NCBI GenBank assembly: GCA_949132985.1
Contig: CASCGD010000002.1
Coordinates: 1 to 64,000 of the forward strand
Direction: 5' to 3'
Source: an uncultured Lachnospiraceae bacterium
Lineage (GTDB): Bacteria > Bacillota > Clostridia > Lachnospirales > Lachnospiraceae
DNA length: 64,000 bases
Shown: one piece after another, positions 26,181 to 35,026 of the stretch
How the letters are laid out: each line of letters begins with the position of its first letter
How positions within the stretch are numbered: the first letter of the stretch is position 1
Made by a program: the position numbers and the translations under genes
The notes under the pieces: generated by a model
Databases searched by the model: none
What the model was told of the DNA's origin: nothing
What the model saw: the letters and a program-made list of their open reading frames with translations, nothing else

Positions 26181-26556
26181 ACATTACATCCATCCTTTTA
26201 TGCGTCTAGTGCTCCACGAGGGAGACGCACTCCCTCACCGCCTGCGCGATCTGCATCGCCTGCGGTCGGCAAGCTGTAATACCTCGAAGCCTGCTCCGTT
26301 CAGCTTTAACCGTATCGATACCCACATGAATCAGAAGGCTTACACCAAAATCTGTCACGAAGCCGATGGCATGCTTTGTATCAAACACAAACCCGATCTC
26401 TCCATCCTCAGGCGCGCGCACAATCGGATCCACGAGCGTTACCGCCGCTCCATCTCCCATCATACGCCCGGCAAACGCTTCATCCGGGGCTGTTCCAAGG
26501 TCCGCCGCCAGACCCCGAACGGGGCAGGGGTTCGTCAAATGATTTGAAAACACCAC
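26181..26556 (-). pseudogene. Remnant of a glucose/beta-glucoside PTS EIIA domain, frameshifted
   Basis: Reads PDEAFAGRMMGDGAAVTL, then KHAIGFVTDFGVSLLIHVGID, the EIIA-Glc active-site region (His of LLIHVGID present). The canonical continuation TVK-LNGAGFEVL is only recovered by switching frame near 26305, and a further shift restores a GDADRAGG-like segment. No EIIB or EIIC remains. With the PRD remnant it is the tail of a deleted bgl-type operon. Confidence 0.72.
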
Positions 26557-26616
26557 GCGTGTTATTACATTCCGGACAGATCGGCGCGTACACCTGTGCG
26601 GTAAAGAAAAACGCCG

Positions 26617-27339
26617 TCAGAGCACCTTCGACAAGAACTCCTGCGTCCGCTCATTCTGAGGATTACCGAAAATCTGCTCCGGTGTCCCCTGCTCACGTAT
26701 GCGCCCCTCATCCATAAAGAGCACACGGGTCGCAACCTCTCTGGCAAAGCCCATCTCGTGAGTCACCACCGCCATCGTCATGCCGTCCCGTGCCAGATCT
26801 TTCATGACGCCAAGCACCTCGCCCACCATCTCCGGGTCGAGCGCACTCGTCGGCTCGTCAAAAAGCATCATCTTCGGCTTCAGCATGAGCGAGCGCACAA
26901 TCGCAATACGCTGCTTCTGACCGCCCGAGAGCTGTCCCGGATAGGTGTCCGCCTTCTCCGAAAGGTTCACGAGATTCAGAAGACGCAGCGCCTCTTCATT
27001 CGCCTGCTCCCTGCCCATAAGCTTCAGCTCAATCGGCGCAAGCGTCAGATTTTCCATGATCGTCAGATGCGGAAACAGGTTGAAATGCTGGAACACCATC
27101 CCCATCTGCTGACGGATCTCATTGATATTCACGCCCTTTTCCGTGATATCCGTGCCGTCAAAAATGACCTGTCCTTTTGTAGGCTGCTCCAGCAGGTTCA
27201 TACAGCGCAGAAACGTGGATTTGCCCGAGCCGGAAGGACCGATGATGACGACCTTCTCCCCCGGCGCAATGTGCTCGTTGATATCGATGAGCACCTCGTG
27301 CTCACCAAAGCTCTTACAAAGATTTTTAACGGTTATCAC
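26617..27339 (-). CDS. Polar amino acid ABC transporter ATP-binding protein (GlnQ-like)
   Basis: 240 residues: Walker [20 protein letters not shown]-loop, signature [11 protein letters not shown], Walker [15 protein letters not shown] and the H-loop [13 protein letters not shown], all typical of the GlnQ/HisP subfamily. It overlaps the permease gene upstream by 14 nt. It drives uptake of a polar amino acid (glutamine, cystine or similar); specificity cannot be told from the ATPase. Confidence 0.93.
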   Translation of the reverse strand: MITVKNLCKSFGEHEVLIDINEHIAPGEKVVIIGPSGSGKSTFLRCMNLLEQPTKGQVIFDGTDITEKGVNINEIRQQMGMVFQHFNLFPHLTIMENLTLAPIELKLMGREQANEEALRLLNLVNLSEKADTYPGQLSGGQKQRIAIVRSLMLKPKMMLFDEPTSALDPEMVGEVLGVMKDLARDGMTMAVVTHEMGFAREVATRVLFMDEGRIREQGTPEQIFGNPQNERTQEFLSKVL

Positions 27340-28054
27340 TTTCCCGAAGCCTCCTTTCCAGCCTGCCCATCAGCCATGTAAAGAACATGACGATCACAAG
27401 GTAAATCGCCGCCACCGCAAGCAGCGGGGGAAGCGCGTCGAATGTGTTGCCGCGGATAATGTCGCCGCCGCGGGTCAGATCGTTCAGTCCGATGTAACCG
27501 CAGATGGACGTCTCCTTTAAGAGCGTAATCATCTCGTTGACGAGCGCAGGCAGGACATTTTTGACCGCCTGCGGCAAAATAATCTTCTGCATCGTCTTCC
27601 CGTAGCCGAGTCCCAGCGAGCGCCCCGCCTCCATCTGTCCCTTGTCGATGGACATGATGCCGGAGCGGAAAATCTCGGCAACGTACGCCCCGGAATTGAT
27701 ACCAAAGGTAAGCACCGCAACCAGCACCTTGTTTGTGCTGCTGGCAAGAAACACAAAGAACATCAGCAAAAGCTGTACCATCGCGGGCGTTCCGCGGATA
27801 ACCGTCAGATAAACGCGGCAGAAAAAATTCAGTACGCTTAATACAAAGCCGCCGGCACCCTGACGCCCTTTTTCGCCGGTCTGATCGTGAGCGGTACGAA
27901 TCACGGCGACAACGACACCGATCACCAGTCCCAGAACGAGTGCCAGCAGCGTTACAATCGCCGTTACCCTTAAACCCTTTAAGATGTAGAGATAGCGCTG
28001 CTTCTCAATAAAATCAAAAATCAGCCGTTCTTTTAATTCACCTAAAAACCCCAT
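27326..28054 (-). CDS. Polar amino acid ABC transporter permease
   Basis: 242 residues, HisM/GlnP-type inner-membrane permease with about five membrane helices and the ATPase-contact EAA loop [22 protein letters not shown]. Translationally coupled to the ATPase. A 362-bp gap with a stem-loop separates it from the binding-protein gene upstream. Confidence 0.92.
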   Translation of the reverse strand: MGFLGELKERLIFDFIEKQRYLYILKGLRVTAIVTLLALVLGLVIGVVVAVIRTAHDQTGEKGRQGAGGFVLSVLNFFCRVYLTVIRGTPAMVQLLLMFFVFLASSTNKVLVAVLTFGINSGAYVAEIFRSGIMSIDKGQMEAGRSLGLGYGKTMQKIILPQAVKNVLPALVNEMITLLKETSICGYIGLNDLTRGGDIIRGNTFDALPPLLAVAAIYLVIVMFFTWLMGRLERRLRESDNR

Positions 28055-28416
28055 AAATCACCTTTCTAATCGAATCAGAATCAACATAACATATTGCAGA
28101 AATATCAGTTACCCTCCAAAGGCCTCCTGTAATCCGGCTTTGCCCTCCCCACGGAGCGCATGCTGCTTTCGCAGCCGGTTTCCATACGCGCCCTGTACAT
28201 AATGTCAAGAAGGAAGCGGAAAGCCGCTTCCTTCTGCAACAGGTTTTTGGTATAACTCGATTTAGATACCTTTCACCTTTGGTGAGGATGCTTTTTTCGA
28301 GAGCGCAAAGGAAAAAGCGAAGGCGTAGCGATGCCTCGTTTAGCATATTTCCTTTGTGCTGTCGGGAAAGCAGACCAGCAAAATGTAAGGTTATTAAAAT
28401 CGTGTTATACGAGTGT
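28055..28416 (-). other. Intercistronic gap with stem-loop in amino acid ABC operon
   Basis: Contains a perfect 12-bp inverted repeat AGAAGGAAGCGG/CCGCTTCCTTCT (28208-28235) without a U-run, better read as an mRNA-stabilising or processing hairpin than a terminator. The rest is GC-rich sequence without a supportable ORF. Confidence 0.5.
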
Positions 28417-29274
28417 TTAATCTGCGGTAATATATTTGTCCATGATCTCCTGGAGCGTTCCGTCGTCTTTCAGCTCCTTGATCGCAGCGTTGATCTTTTC
28501 CAGAAGCGCATCGTTTTCTTTGTTGAGGCATGCTGCATAGTCCTCTACCGCATACTCCGTATCGAGAATCTTTAAGCCCTCATTGTTCGCTACAAAATTC
28601 TTCGCAGGCTCGTTGTCGATAAGAACCGCGTCAACCTTTCCCTGTGTGAGCGCCATCACCGCATCCGCGCCCTTGTTGTACTGCTCAACCGCATCCTCGC
28701 CAAAGTCCTCGCATGCGAAGATATCACCGGTGGTCATGAGCTGTACGCCGATCTTCTTGCCCTCGAGATCCTCAAGGCTCTTGATATCGGAATCCTCCTT
28801 TACAATGACAACCTGGATTCCGGTCGCATATGTATCGCTGAAATTCACCGATTCCTGACGGTCGGGACGAACGGTCATACCTGCCAGGCCGATGTCCGCT
28901 TTTCCGCTCTGGACCGCAAGGATGATCGCCTCAAACTCCATATCCTCAATTTTCAGCTCCAGCCCCAGCTTGTCCGCAATCGCCTTTGCGATATCCGCAT
29001 CAATACCTACGATCTCGTCGCCCTCATAGTATTCATAAGGCGGAAAATACGCATTGGTGGCCATCGTGAGCACGCCGTCGTTTACGGTTAAACCTGCCGC
29101 ACTGTCTCCGTCAGCCGCATCGCCCTCGTCGGCAGCGTCACTCTCGCTGTCTGCGTCGCCCTCGTCAGCCACACCGCTTTCGTCAGCCGCATCATTTGAG
29201 CCTGTGCCGCATCCGCACAGCATGCTTGCCGCCATCGCTGTTACAAGTAACATTGACAATATTTTCTTTTTCAT
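28417..29274 (-). CDS. Amino acid ABC transporter substrate-binding lipoprotein
   Basis: 285 residues: lipoprotein signal peptide with the lipidated Cys at about residue 22 (MLCGC), an Asp/Ala/Gly-rich linker (24-62), then a family 3 solute-binding domain with NAYFPPYEYYEGDEIVGIDAD, the arginine-bearing ligand segment GMTVRPDRQESVNFS and GVQLMTTGD. The strongly acidic linker is typical of extracellular lipoproteins in this organism. A good promoter lies 60-90 bp upstream. Confidence 0.92.
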   Translation of the reverse strand: MKKKILSMLLVTAMAASMLCGCGTGSNDAADESGVADEGDADSESDAADEGDAADGDSAAGLTVNDGVLTMATNAYFPPYEYYEGDEIVGIDADIAKAIADKLGLELKIEDMEFEAIILAVQSGKADIGLAGMTVRPDRQESVNFSDTYATGIQVVIVKEDSDIKSLEDLEGKKIGVQLMTTGDIFACEDFGEDAVEQYNKGADAVMALTQGKVDAVLIDNEPAKNFVANNEGLKILDTEYAVEDYAACLNKENDALLEKINAAIKELKDDGTLQEIMDKYITAD

Positions 29275-29333
29275 ACTTTCTTTTTCTCCTCCCTTTCGCC
29301 GCAGGACTGCGGCACACTTTTATTTCCCAAGGT

Positions 29334-29362
29334 ATTATACAGTAGGTTTACGCAAAATGCAA
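29334..29362 (-). promoter_or_regulatory. Promoter of the amino acid ABC operon
   Basis: Minus-strand -35 TTGCAT (29357-29362), 17-bp spacer, consensus -10 TATAAT (29334-29339). Confidence 0.65.
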
Positions 29363-29458
29363 TGACAGAAATGAATATTTATTTGACAAAATGCATAAAA
29401 ATACTCCTTCCCGGCAAAAATCACATATCCTGACGATTGCCGAAAAGGAGCGATTGTA

Positions 29459-30250
29459 CTATTTTCTATTGAAATTCAGCAGCTTTTCCAGGCAGCTTCT
29501 CCCCTCCAATGCCTCTGCATAAAAATTCCTGTACTGCGTTGCCTCAATCGTCAGAATGCCCTTGTAGCCGGAAGCGCCAAGCGCGCTGAGATAAGGCATA
29601 TAATCATACCCGTCATGTGTCCTGGGGAAAAAACGCTGCTCTCCCTCCGGATAATCGATATGCGCATGGAGAATATCATCTTTGTACCGCAAAATTTCTC
29701 CAAAGGATTCCCCGCTTTTTACCATATGCCTCAAGTCACACATGATTTTGCAGTTTTTACGCCCGGTCCGCAAAGCAAGATCTTTCGCCTCGTCCAGCGT
29801 ATTCAGATAGTTTGAATATGCCGGTCCAAGCGGCTCAATCACGAGCGTCATTCCGTAATCGCTGAAAATATCACAGATCTGCCCCACAAAGCCTTCCAGC
29901 TTTTCTTCACAAGCCCTGCGGTTTTGACATCCCCCGAGAATGCTTCTGCTCTTGCCGGCTCCAAAAGGTATCAGCCTTGTCCCCAGCTCAACAGCCCGTT
30001 CGCATCCGCGCCGTATATGCAAAAGCCACCGGAGCGCGTCAAAGCATTCCTCATATATTCGGATATCCGGAGGCAAAAGCCCGGAAAGCACCTCGAACGT
30101 AAGGCTGCTTTTTTGTGCGAGGAGATAAAAGCGCCTCCACGCCTCTTCCGATAATGCCACAAGCTCACAGAAATCCAGCTCTATTGCGTCAAAGCCTGCC
30201 CGTTCGACCGCCTCCATATGTGAAATTTTCCCAAAACATCCCAACTTCAT
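29459..30250 (-). CDS. Sugar isomerase/epimerase TIM barrel (IolE/IolI-like), second copy
   Basis: 263 residues of the AP endonuclease 2-like TIM-barrel family. Metal-ligand style segments are visible: AIELDFCELV, LVIEPLGPAYSNYLNT (Glu), IMCDLRHM (Asp/His), HAHIDYPEG (His) and LTIEATQYR (Glu). Last gene of catabolic island II; its start overlaps the previous TIM-barrel gene by 4 nt. Two divergent paralogues side by side suggest consecutive isomerisation/epimerisation or elimination steps (inference). Confidence 0.8.
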   Translation of the reverse strand: MKLGCFGKISHMEAVERAGFDAIELDFCELVALSEEAWRRFYLLAQKSSLTFEVLSGLLPPDIRIYEECFDALRWLLHIRRGCERAVELGTRLIPFGAGKSRSILGGCQNRRACEEKLEGFVGQICDIFSDYGMTLVIEPLGPAYSNYLNTLDEAKDLALRTGRKNCKIMCDLRHMVKSGESFGEILRYKDDILHAHIDYPEGEQRFFPRTHDGYDYMPYLSALGASGYKGILTIEATQYRNFYAEALEGRSCLEKLLNFNRK

Positions 30251-31134
30251 AATCTCTTCTCCAGGATTTTCCGCAGATAGTCCGCACCCGCCTTCATTCC
30301 TACAGATGCCTCAGGTATATCCATGGGATGCCATCTGCGTTCATATTCCAGTGATAAATAACCGTCATATCCCAGCTCGCGCAAGAGACCGATGATCTTA
30401 GGCCACGGAACAATGCCCTCGCCTACAATCTTCGTGATCACCGCCCGCTCATCCTCCTCGACATGCGTCACAGAACCCGCCTGAAACTTCATACCCGGAG
30501 CTTTAAATGCAAAGTCCTTCACATGTACATACTGTATTTTGTCGCCCTGAATCCGAATACACTCCTCGCACTCTTCCCCCGACAAGAAGCTGATATTTGC
30601 CTGATCGTATAAAATACCCACATTGGCACGCCCGATCTCCTTCACAATATCGTACGTAATTTCCGGTCCGGTCGTCATGGTATTAAAATGATTCTCCAAA
30701 ACAAGGGAAACACCAGCCTCCCCCGCCTCGTCCGCAAGCAGCCGCATACTGTCCACGAGAATTTTTCGCTTTTGTTCAAATCCTTCGTCTCCTGCGAGAA
30801 ACGTGCCGCCATAGATTCGAATATAGTGTGCATCCAAAAGCCCCGCCAGCTTTATGCACTGTCTGCATTCATCGATGGCTTTCCCGCGCTTTTTTTCATC
30901 CGGCTGATTATAGTCACTCGCATAGGAGACAATACAGGAAACCTCCATGCCGAGCGCATCAAGCTTTTTCTTTAGCTGCACAAGCTCCGCCTCTGCAGCA
31001 TCGCTGTGAATCGCACATTTATAGTCATCCTGATAAATAATCTCAATGGCATCCATCCCCGATTCCGCAAACAGTTTGGCCGCTTCCAACACCGTAAGCT
31101 CCGGGGTTCCCATTGTATGTCCTGCAATTTTCAT
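30247..31134 (-). CDS. Sugar isomerase/epimerase TIM barrel (IolE/IolI-like), first copy
   Basis: 295 residues of the xylose-isomerase-like superfamily, ligand segments SLVLENHFNTMT (Glu), VGILYDQANISF (Asp), YVHVKDFAF (His/Asp) and YLSLEYERRW (Glu). It differs clearly from its neighbour. It lies 4 nt downstream of the Gfo/Idh/MocA dehydrogenase gene, a pairing known from inositol, inosose and keto-sugar pathways. Substrate unknown. Confidence 0.82.
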   Translation of the reverse strand: MKIAGHTMGTPELTVLEAAKLFAESGMDAIEIIYQDDYKCAIHSDAAEAELVQLKKKLDALGMEVSCIVSYASDYNQPDEKKRGKAIDECRQCIKLAGLLDAHYIRIYGGTFLAGDEGFEQKRKILVDSMRLLADEAGEAGVSLVLENHFNTMTTGPEITYDIVKEIGRANVGILYDQANISFLSGEECEECIRIQGDKIQYVHVKDFAFKAPGMKFQAGSVTHVEEDERAVITKIVGEGIVPWPKIIGLLRELGYDGYLSLEYERRWHPMDIPEASVGMKAGADYLRKILEKRL

Positions 31135-31138
31135 CTTT

Positions 31139-32083
31139 TTACTCCAATCCCGGCAGGCCCGCCTTCACTAAAATCTCATGCATCAGCTCATGCGTCTTAT
31201 ATGCGTCCCTTCCGTTTGTAATCGGCTGTCTATGTTCCCGCACACACTTGATAAAATGATGGACCTCCTGCGTAAATCCCATTTTGTCCTCCACTCTCGC
31301 CCATCCCAGCGCAAGCGGCGTCATAACCGTCTTTACCTCCGTATTCTCATCGACATCCGTAAAGCTGTCCGGTGCGTTTACAAATGCGGAATGATAGCCC
31401 CCGTAACAGTCAACCTTTTCCACCCATTGCCCGGCTCTTCTCGATGCAGTCAGAATTCCTATACTCCCGCTGTCAAATACAATCTGCGCAGTCACCAGAT
31501 CTTCATATTCCGGATCAGAAAACAGGCTATGGGCCTCTGTCGAAACGGCCTCCCCACAGAAATAGCGCATCAGGTCAACCATATGAATCGCATTTTCCAA
31601 TGTAGCCCTGTATTCCGATCCATTTCGGTTTTTCTGCGCAATCACTACGTCCGGCGGTGCATTTTTATATAACTCCTTCACCTTTGCATAGACAGGTGCA
31701 TATCTTCTGTTAAAACCAACCATCAGAATTCGATCGTACTGTTCCGCCGTATCTGCCATCTCCTTACTTTCCTGCAGGGTAAGCGCCAGCGGCTTTTCGC
31801 AGAACACGTCCAGTCCCCTTTTAAGGAGCGGGATCACATATTCGTAATGTGCCGTCTTCGGTGTCAGCACAAACGCGCAGTCCATCTCGGTTTCCATAAA
31901 CTCCTCAAAGGTCCGGCACCCTTTCCTGATTTTATACTTCGCCATAGCCGCATCTACCGTCTCCTGGGAACGGCTGCAGGCAGCTACGATCTCTATATCC
32001 TTCATCTCCGCAAGCACCGGAAGCTCTGCGATATGCGCAATATGTCCCAGACCGATGACCCCCACCCTTATGATCTTACTCAT
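31139..32083 (-). CDS. Gfo/Idh/MocA family oxidoreductase
   Basis: 314 residues: N-terminal NAD(P)-binding fold with GVIGLGHIAHIAELP, the family EKP motif at about 96-99 (FCEKPLALT), then an alpha/beta domain with VGFNRRYAPVYAKV and a candidate catalytic His in NAIHMVDLMRYF. It oxidises a hydroxyl of a sugar, cyclitol or glycoside with NAD(P). Neighbouring TIM-barrel enzymes are the usual partners acting on the resulting keto sugar. Confidence 0.9.
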   Translation of the reverse strand: MSKIIRVGVIGLGHIAHIAELPVLAEMKDIEIVAACSRSQETVDAAMAKYKIRKGCRTFEEFMETEMDCAFVLTPKTAHYEYVIPLLKRGLDVFCEKPLALTLQESKEMADTAEQYDRILMVGFNRRYAPVYAKVKELYKNAPPDVVIAQKNRNGSEYRATLENAIHMVDLMRYFCGEAVSTEAHSLFSDPEYEDLVTAQIVFDSGSIGILTASRRAGQWVEKVDCYGGYHSAFVNAPDSFTDVDENTEVKTVMTPLALGWARVEDKMGFTQEVHHFIKCVREHRQPITNGRDAYKTHELMHEILVKAGLPGLE

Positions 32084-32101
32084 CCTGCAATCTCCTTTCT
32101 G

Positions 32102-33025
32102 TCATGAAGCCTTATAGCCCTCTTTATCAAACTGCTTTTTCATCTCCCCAATAACGGAGAGCACCTCCTCCCTCTCCCTTTCACCGACACTGTAAAAGGG
32201 AATCCTGCACACATCAGACCCGATAATCCCTTTTGCCTTCAGATAATGCTTAATCATCGGGATTTCCTGGTATTTTGAAAGCCGCTCCGCGTTTTTTTGA
32301 ATCTGGTATTGGAGCCTTAAAGCCGCCTTGTCGTTTCCCGTCCGGGCAAACTCCCAAAGGCTGGTAAAAATCTCCGGAAAGATTGCAGCCGGCCCTGTGA
32401 CCGTCCCCACCGCACCGCTTTTATACGCCGGGTAAATCAGCCTGTCACATCCGATCAGCGTATCCAGGCCCCCGTCCCTTGTCCTGACATATTCACAAAT
32501 TCTGGCAATATCCGGATAACTGAATTTTACACCGCACAGGTTTTTATATTTCCGGCCCAGCCTTTTCACAATCTCGGCACTCACATCATTGTTCGTATTG
32601 GTGGGTATATTATAAATGTAGATCGGGAAATCTCCCGCCGCTTCTAAAACCTCCGAATAATATTCGATCAACGCCTCATCCGACTGGTGAAAGAAAAACG
32701 GCGATAGAACGCCCGCCGCATCCGCCCCCGCATCCTTCGCATGCCTGACAAGCTCAAGCGTATTCTCCAGCGTCTGGGTTCCGCACTGTACCACCACAGA
32801 AATCTTATGGTTGATTTCTTCTACCATCACCTCCGCTATTTTTTTTCGCTCCTCGACGGACAGAGCAATTCCCTCCCCATTCGTTCCCAGGGGATAAACC
32901 GCCTGGATGCCGCTGTCCGCCAGATACCTGGCCAATTTCCTTACCCCTTTATAATCAACCTTCCTACTCTCATCAAAAGGTGTTATATTCGCACATACAA
33001 TACCCTGTAAAGCAGCCATTTGCAT
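32102..33025 (-). CDS. Dihydrodipicolinate synthase/N-acetylneuraminate lyase family protein
   Basis: 307-residue class I aldolase-type TIM barrel: entry motif YPLGTNGEGIALSVEERKK, catalytic Tyr in IYIYNIPTNTNN and Schiff-base Lys in LCGVKFSYPD. In a catabolic operon such proteins are usually retro-aldolases or dehydratases of keto-acid sugars rather than lysine biosynthetic DapA, and no other lysine gene is near. Likely releases pyruvate or a related 2-keto acid (inference). Confidence 0.87.
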   Translation of the reverse strand: MQMAALQGIVCANITPFDESRKVDYKGVRKLARYLADSGIQAVYPLGTNGEGIALSVEERKKIAEVMVEEINHKISVVVQCGTQTLENTLELVRHAKDAGADAAGVLSPFFFHQSDEALIEYYSEVLEAAGDFPIYIYNIPTNTNNDVSAEIVKRLGRKYKNLCGVKFSYPDIARICEYVRTRDGGLDTLIGCDRLIYPAYKSGAVGTVTGPAAIFPEIFTSLWEFARTGNDKAALRLQYQIQKNAERLSKYQEIPMIKHYLKAKGIIGSDVCRIPFYSVGEREREEVLSVIGEMKKQFDKEGYKAS

Positions 33026-33034
33026 CCTCCTCTT

Positions 33035-34189
33035 TCATCTCACCCTCATCGTTATCGCGCGATTGCATACCTGCGCGCACAGGCCGCACCCGTCGCACTT
33101 TTCCTGACGAATGACAGGTTTCTCACTCCCGCCGTCTATTGCATCGTAAATGCATACCGGATAGCATTTTTTACAGCCCACACATTTCTCATAGTCAACA
33201 TCCGCGTAATACCGTTTGCTTCGGTCCGCCTTTTCAAGCGGCAGCACCTTTTTTGCCGCCACACCAACGATGTCCTCCAGCGCTGCCACTCCCTGCCGTT
33301 CCATGTACGCCTCAAGCTGCTCCAAAATAGCCCGGATGCTGTCATATCCTTTCAAATATACCAGTGTTGCGATCTGGACATTGCCTGCCCCTGCCAGAAG
33401 ATAACGGACCACATCCTCATAGTTCGTCACGCCTCCCGTGGCGCTGATGGGGCAGCTTATATGCGGATAGCACGCGGCGATCCAGCGCATTACGGACTGC
33501 ATGACCCACGGCCCTCCGTGCCCGCAAAATCCCTTATGCATGACAGGCTCCATCGTCTCGATATCGATCTGCAGTCCCGAGGAGCGGTTAAACATCGTAA
33601 GCCAGTCTGCGCCGTCCCTCTCAAGATCCATCGCACACACAATCGGATTTGACATCTGCTGCGTCATCTTAAGTCCCACCGGAATGCCCACCGCTTTCCT
33701 GACTTCCCGAAGCGCGTTTCCCGCAACCGGATAAAATTCCACCGCTTCCCGCACAAATGCCCCTACCGGACAGGACGGAACAACTTCGATGCCATCCGCC
33801 CCTGCTTCTTCGCATTTTCCTGCATACCAGGCCCATGTATCCTCACCGGCGCAATTCAGGCTTGCTATCACCGGAATATCCAACAGATCCTTGGCTCTCT
33901 TAATCTCGCTGCAATAGTCCTCTATGTCCCCCTCAAAAGCCTGCTCATAGGTCATAAACGTCGTTGACTGATAACCCGGCACACCACTTCTGATGACCGA
34001 CATCCTCGGAAACGGATTGTACCTGTTTACCATTTCTTCCTGAATTGATTTCAAAATAACCGCGCTAAAGCCGGCGTCCTGTGCCCGCTTACAGTGCAGG
34101 GCATCCTTCGTAGTCCCGGCAGATGCCGCGATTAAAGGATTCTTCAGCTCCATCCCCATAAAATGGGTAACCAGTTTATCCATATACAC
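33035..34189 (-). CDS. Dihydropyrimidine dehydrogenase PreA-like FMN/4Fe-4S protein
   Basis: 384 residues. Residues about 1-310 form a dihydroorotate-dehydrogenase class 1B-like FMN barrel (MGMELKNPLIAASAGTTKD, LKMTQQMSNPIVCAMD, ATGGVTNYEDVVRYLLAGA); the C-terminus carries two 4Fe-4S motifs, CVGCKKCYPVC and CDGCGLCAQVC. This is the architecture of PreA, the catalytic subunit that reduces pyrimidines, but no PreT electron-input subunit is encoded nearby. It probably reduces an unsaturated ring or enone in the island II substrate; the electron donor may be ferredoxin (inference). Confidence 0.85.
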   Translation of the reverse strand: MYMDKLVTHFMGMELKNPLIAASAGTTKDALHCKRAQDAGFSAVILKSIQEEMVNRYNPFPRMSVIRSGVPGYQSTTFMTYEQAFEGDIEDYCSEIKRAKDLLDIPVIASLNCAGEDTWAWYAGKCEEAGADGIEVVPSCPVGAFVREAVEFYPVAGNALREVRKAVGIPVGLKMTQQMSNPIVCAMDLERDGADWLTMFNRSSGLQIDIETMEPVMHKGFCGHGGPWVMQSVMRWIAACYPHISCPISATGGVTNYEDVVRYLLAGAGNVQIATLVYLKGYDSIRAILEQLEAYMERQGVAALEDIVGVAAKKVLPLEKADRSKRYYADVDYEKCVGCKKCYPVCIYDAIDGGSEKPVIRQEKCDGCGLCAQVCNRAITMRVR

Positions 34190-34195
34190 CCTCCG

Positions 34196-34963
34196 CTAAT
34201 CCTCATTCAAAATTCCCATTTCCGTAAAAATTTCCGTAATCCGTTTTCTTAAGGCCAGAAACTCCCCCGATTCCTTCACCGCCATATTCCTTGGCCTTGG
34301 CAGATCAACCGGCACGATCTCCTTCACACGTCCGGGCCTCGGCGTAAGAATCACAACCTTATCCGCCAAAAGAATCGCTTCATCTATGTCATGGGTAACA
34401 AAAAGAATTGTATTTTTCTTCTGCATCCACATTTTTTCCAAATCCACCCTCATCTGTTCCCTTGTGAGCGCATCCAACGCCCCATAGGGCTCATCCATCA
34501 TAAGCAGCTGCGGCTCATGTACAAGAGCCCTGCAGATAGACACTCTCTGCTGCATTCCTCCTGACAGCTCCCAGGGATATTTATTTTCAAAGCCCTCCAG
34601 CCCCACCTGCCGGATCAGCTCCATCGCCTTTACTTTTGTAATATTTTTATCCAGATTCCGGAACTCGCCCTGAATCATGATATTGTTGAGTACCGTTCTC
34701 CACTCTAACAACAGATGATCCTGAAATACAAAGCCAACCTCCTTTACCGGCTTTGTAATCTCTTTTCCATCCAGAAGCACTTTCCCGGAGGTTGGCTGCG
34801 TCAGTCCGGTTCCGATAAAGAGGAATGTGCTTTTCCCGCATCCCGAGGGGCCAAGCACGGTGACAAATTCCCCGTCATTGATATCAAAATTCACATCAAT
34901 CAAGGCTTCCGTATACCCGGTGAGTGTCTTATATTTCATTCCGATATGTTCAAATCTCAGCAT
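34196..34963 (-). CDS. ABC transporter ATP-binding protein (SsuB/TauB/ThiZ-like)
   Basis: 255 residues: Walker A GPSGCGKSTFLFIGTGL, signature LSGGMQQRVSICRAL, Walker B LLMMDEPYGALDALTREQ and H-loop FVTHDIDEAILLADKV. The DALTREQMR extension is characteristic of the nitrate/sulfonate/taurine group. It powers the SsuC-type permease encoded at 36.2-37.1 kb and follows the binding-protein gene after a stem-loop. Confidence 0.92.
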   Translation of the reverse strand: MLRFEHIGMKYKTLTGYTEALIDVNFDINDGEFVTVLGPSGCGKSTFLFIGTGLTQPTSGKVLLDGKEITKPVKEVGFVFQDHLLLEWRTVLNNIMIQGEFRNLDKNITKVKAMELIRQVGLEGFENKYPWELSGGMQQRVSICRALVHEPQLLMMDEPYGALDALTREQMRVDLEKMWMQKKNTILFVTHDIDEAILLADKVVILTPRPGRVKEIVPVDLPRPRNMAVKESGEFLALRKRITEIFTEMGILNED

Positions 34964-34989
34964 ATATCACAACTCGCTTTCTTCAAGAA

Positions 34990-35013
34990 GGGCCTGCCCG
35001 TAAAAGCAGGCCC
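34990..35013 (-). terminator. Stem-loop after the island II binding-protein gene
   Basis: Perfect 8-bp GC-rich stem GGGCCTGC/GCAGGCCC, loop 8 nt, then TTCTT on the minus strand, 14 bp after the binding-protein stop and before the ATPase start. Probably partial termination or mRNA stabilisation. Confidence 0.6.
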
Positions 35014-35026
35014 GCTTTCAATCAGA

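Noticed and set aside
26206..26556. 116-codon open frame as a functional PTS EIIA protein
   Set aside because: The conserved continuation after the active-site region is out of frame and the C-terminal third is nonsense sequence; treated as a pseudogene.
29459..32083. Match of the Gfo/Idh/MocA plus TIM-barrel pair to the C-glycoside-cleaving Dgp/Car systems of gut bacteria
   Set aside because: The small DgpB/CarB-type (DUF6379) partner is not encoded anywhere in the window, so only the general class of chemistry can be suggested.
32102..33025. Lysine biosynthetic DapA
   Set aside because: No other lysine pathway gene is nearby, and the gene lies inside a LacI-controlled catabolic operon.
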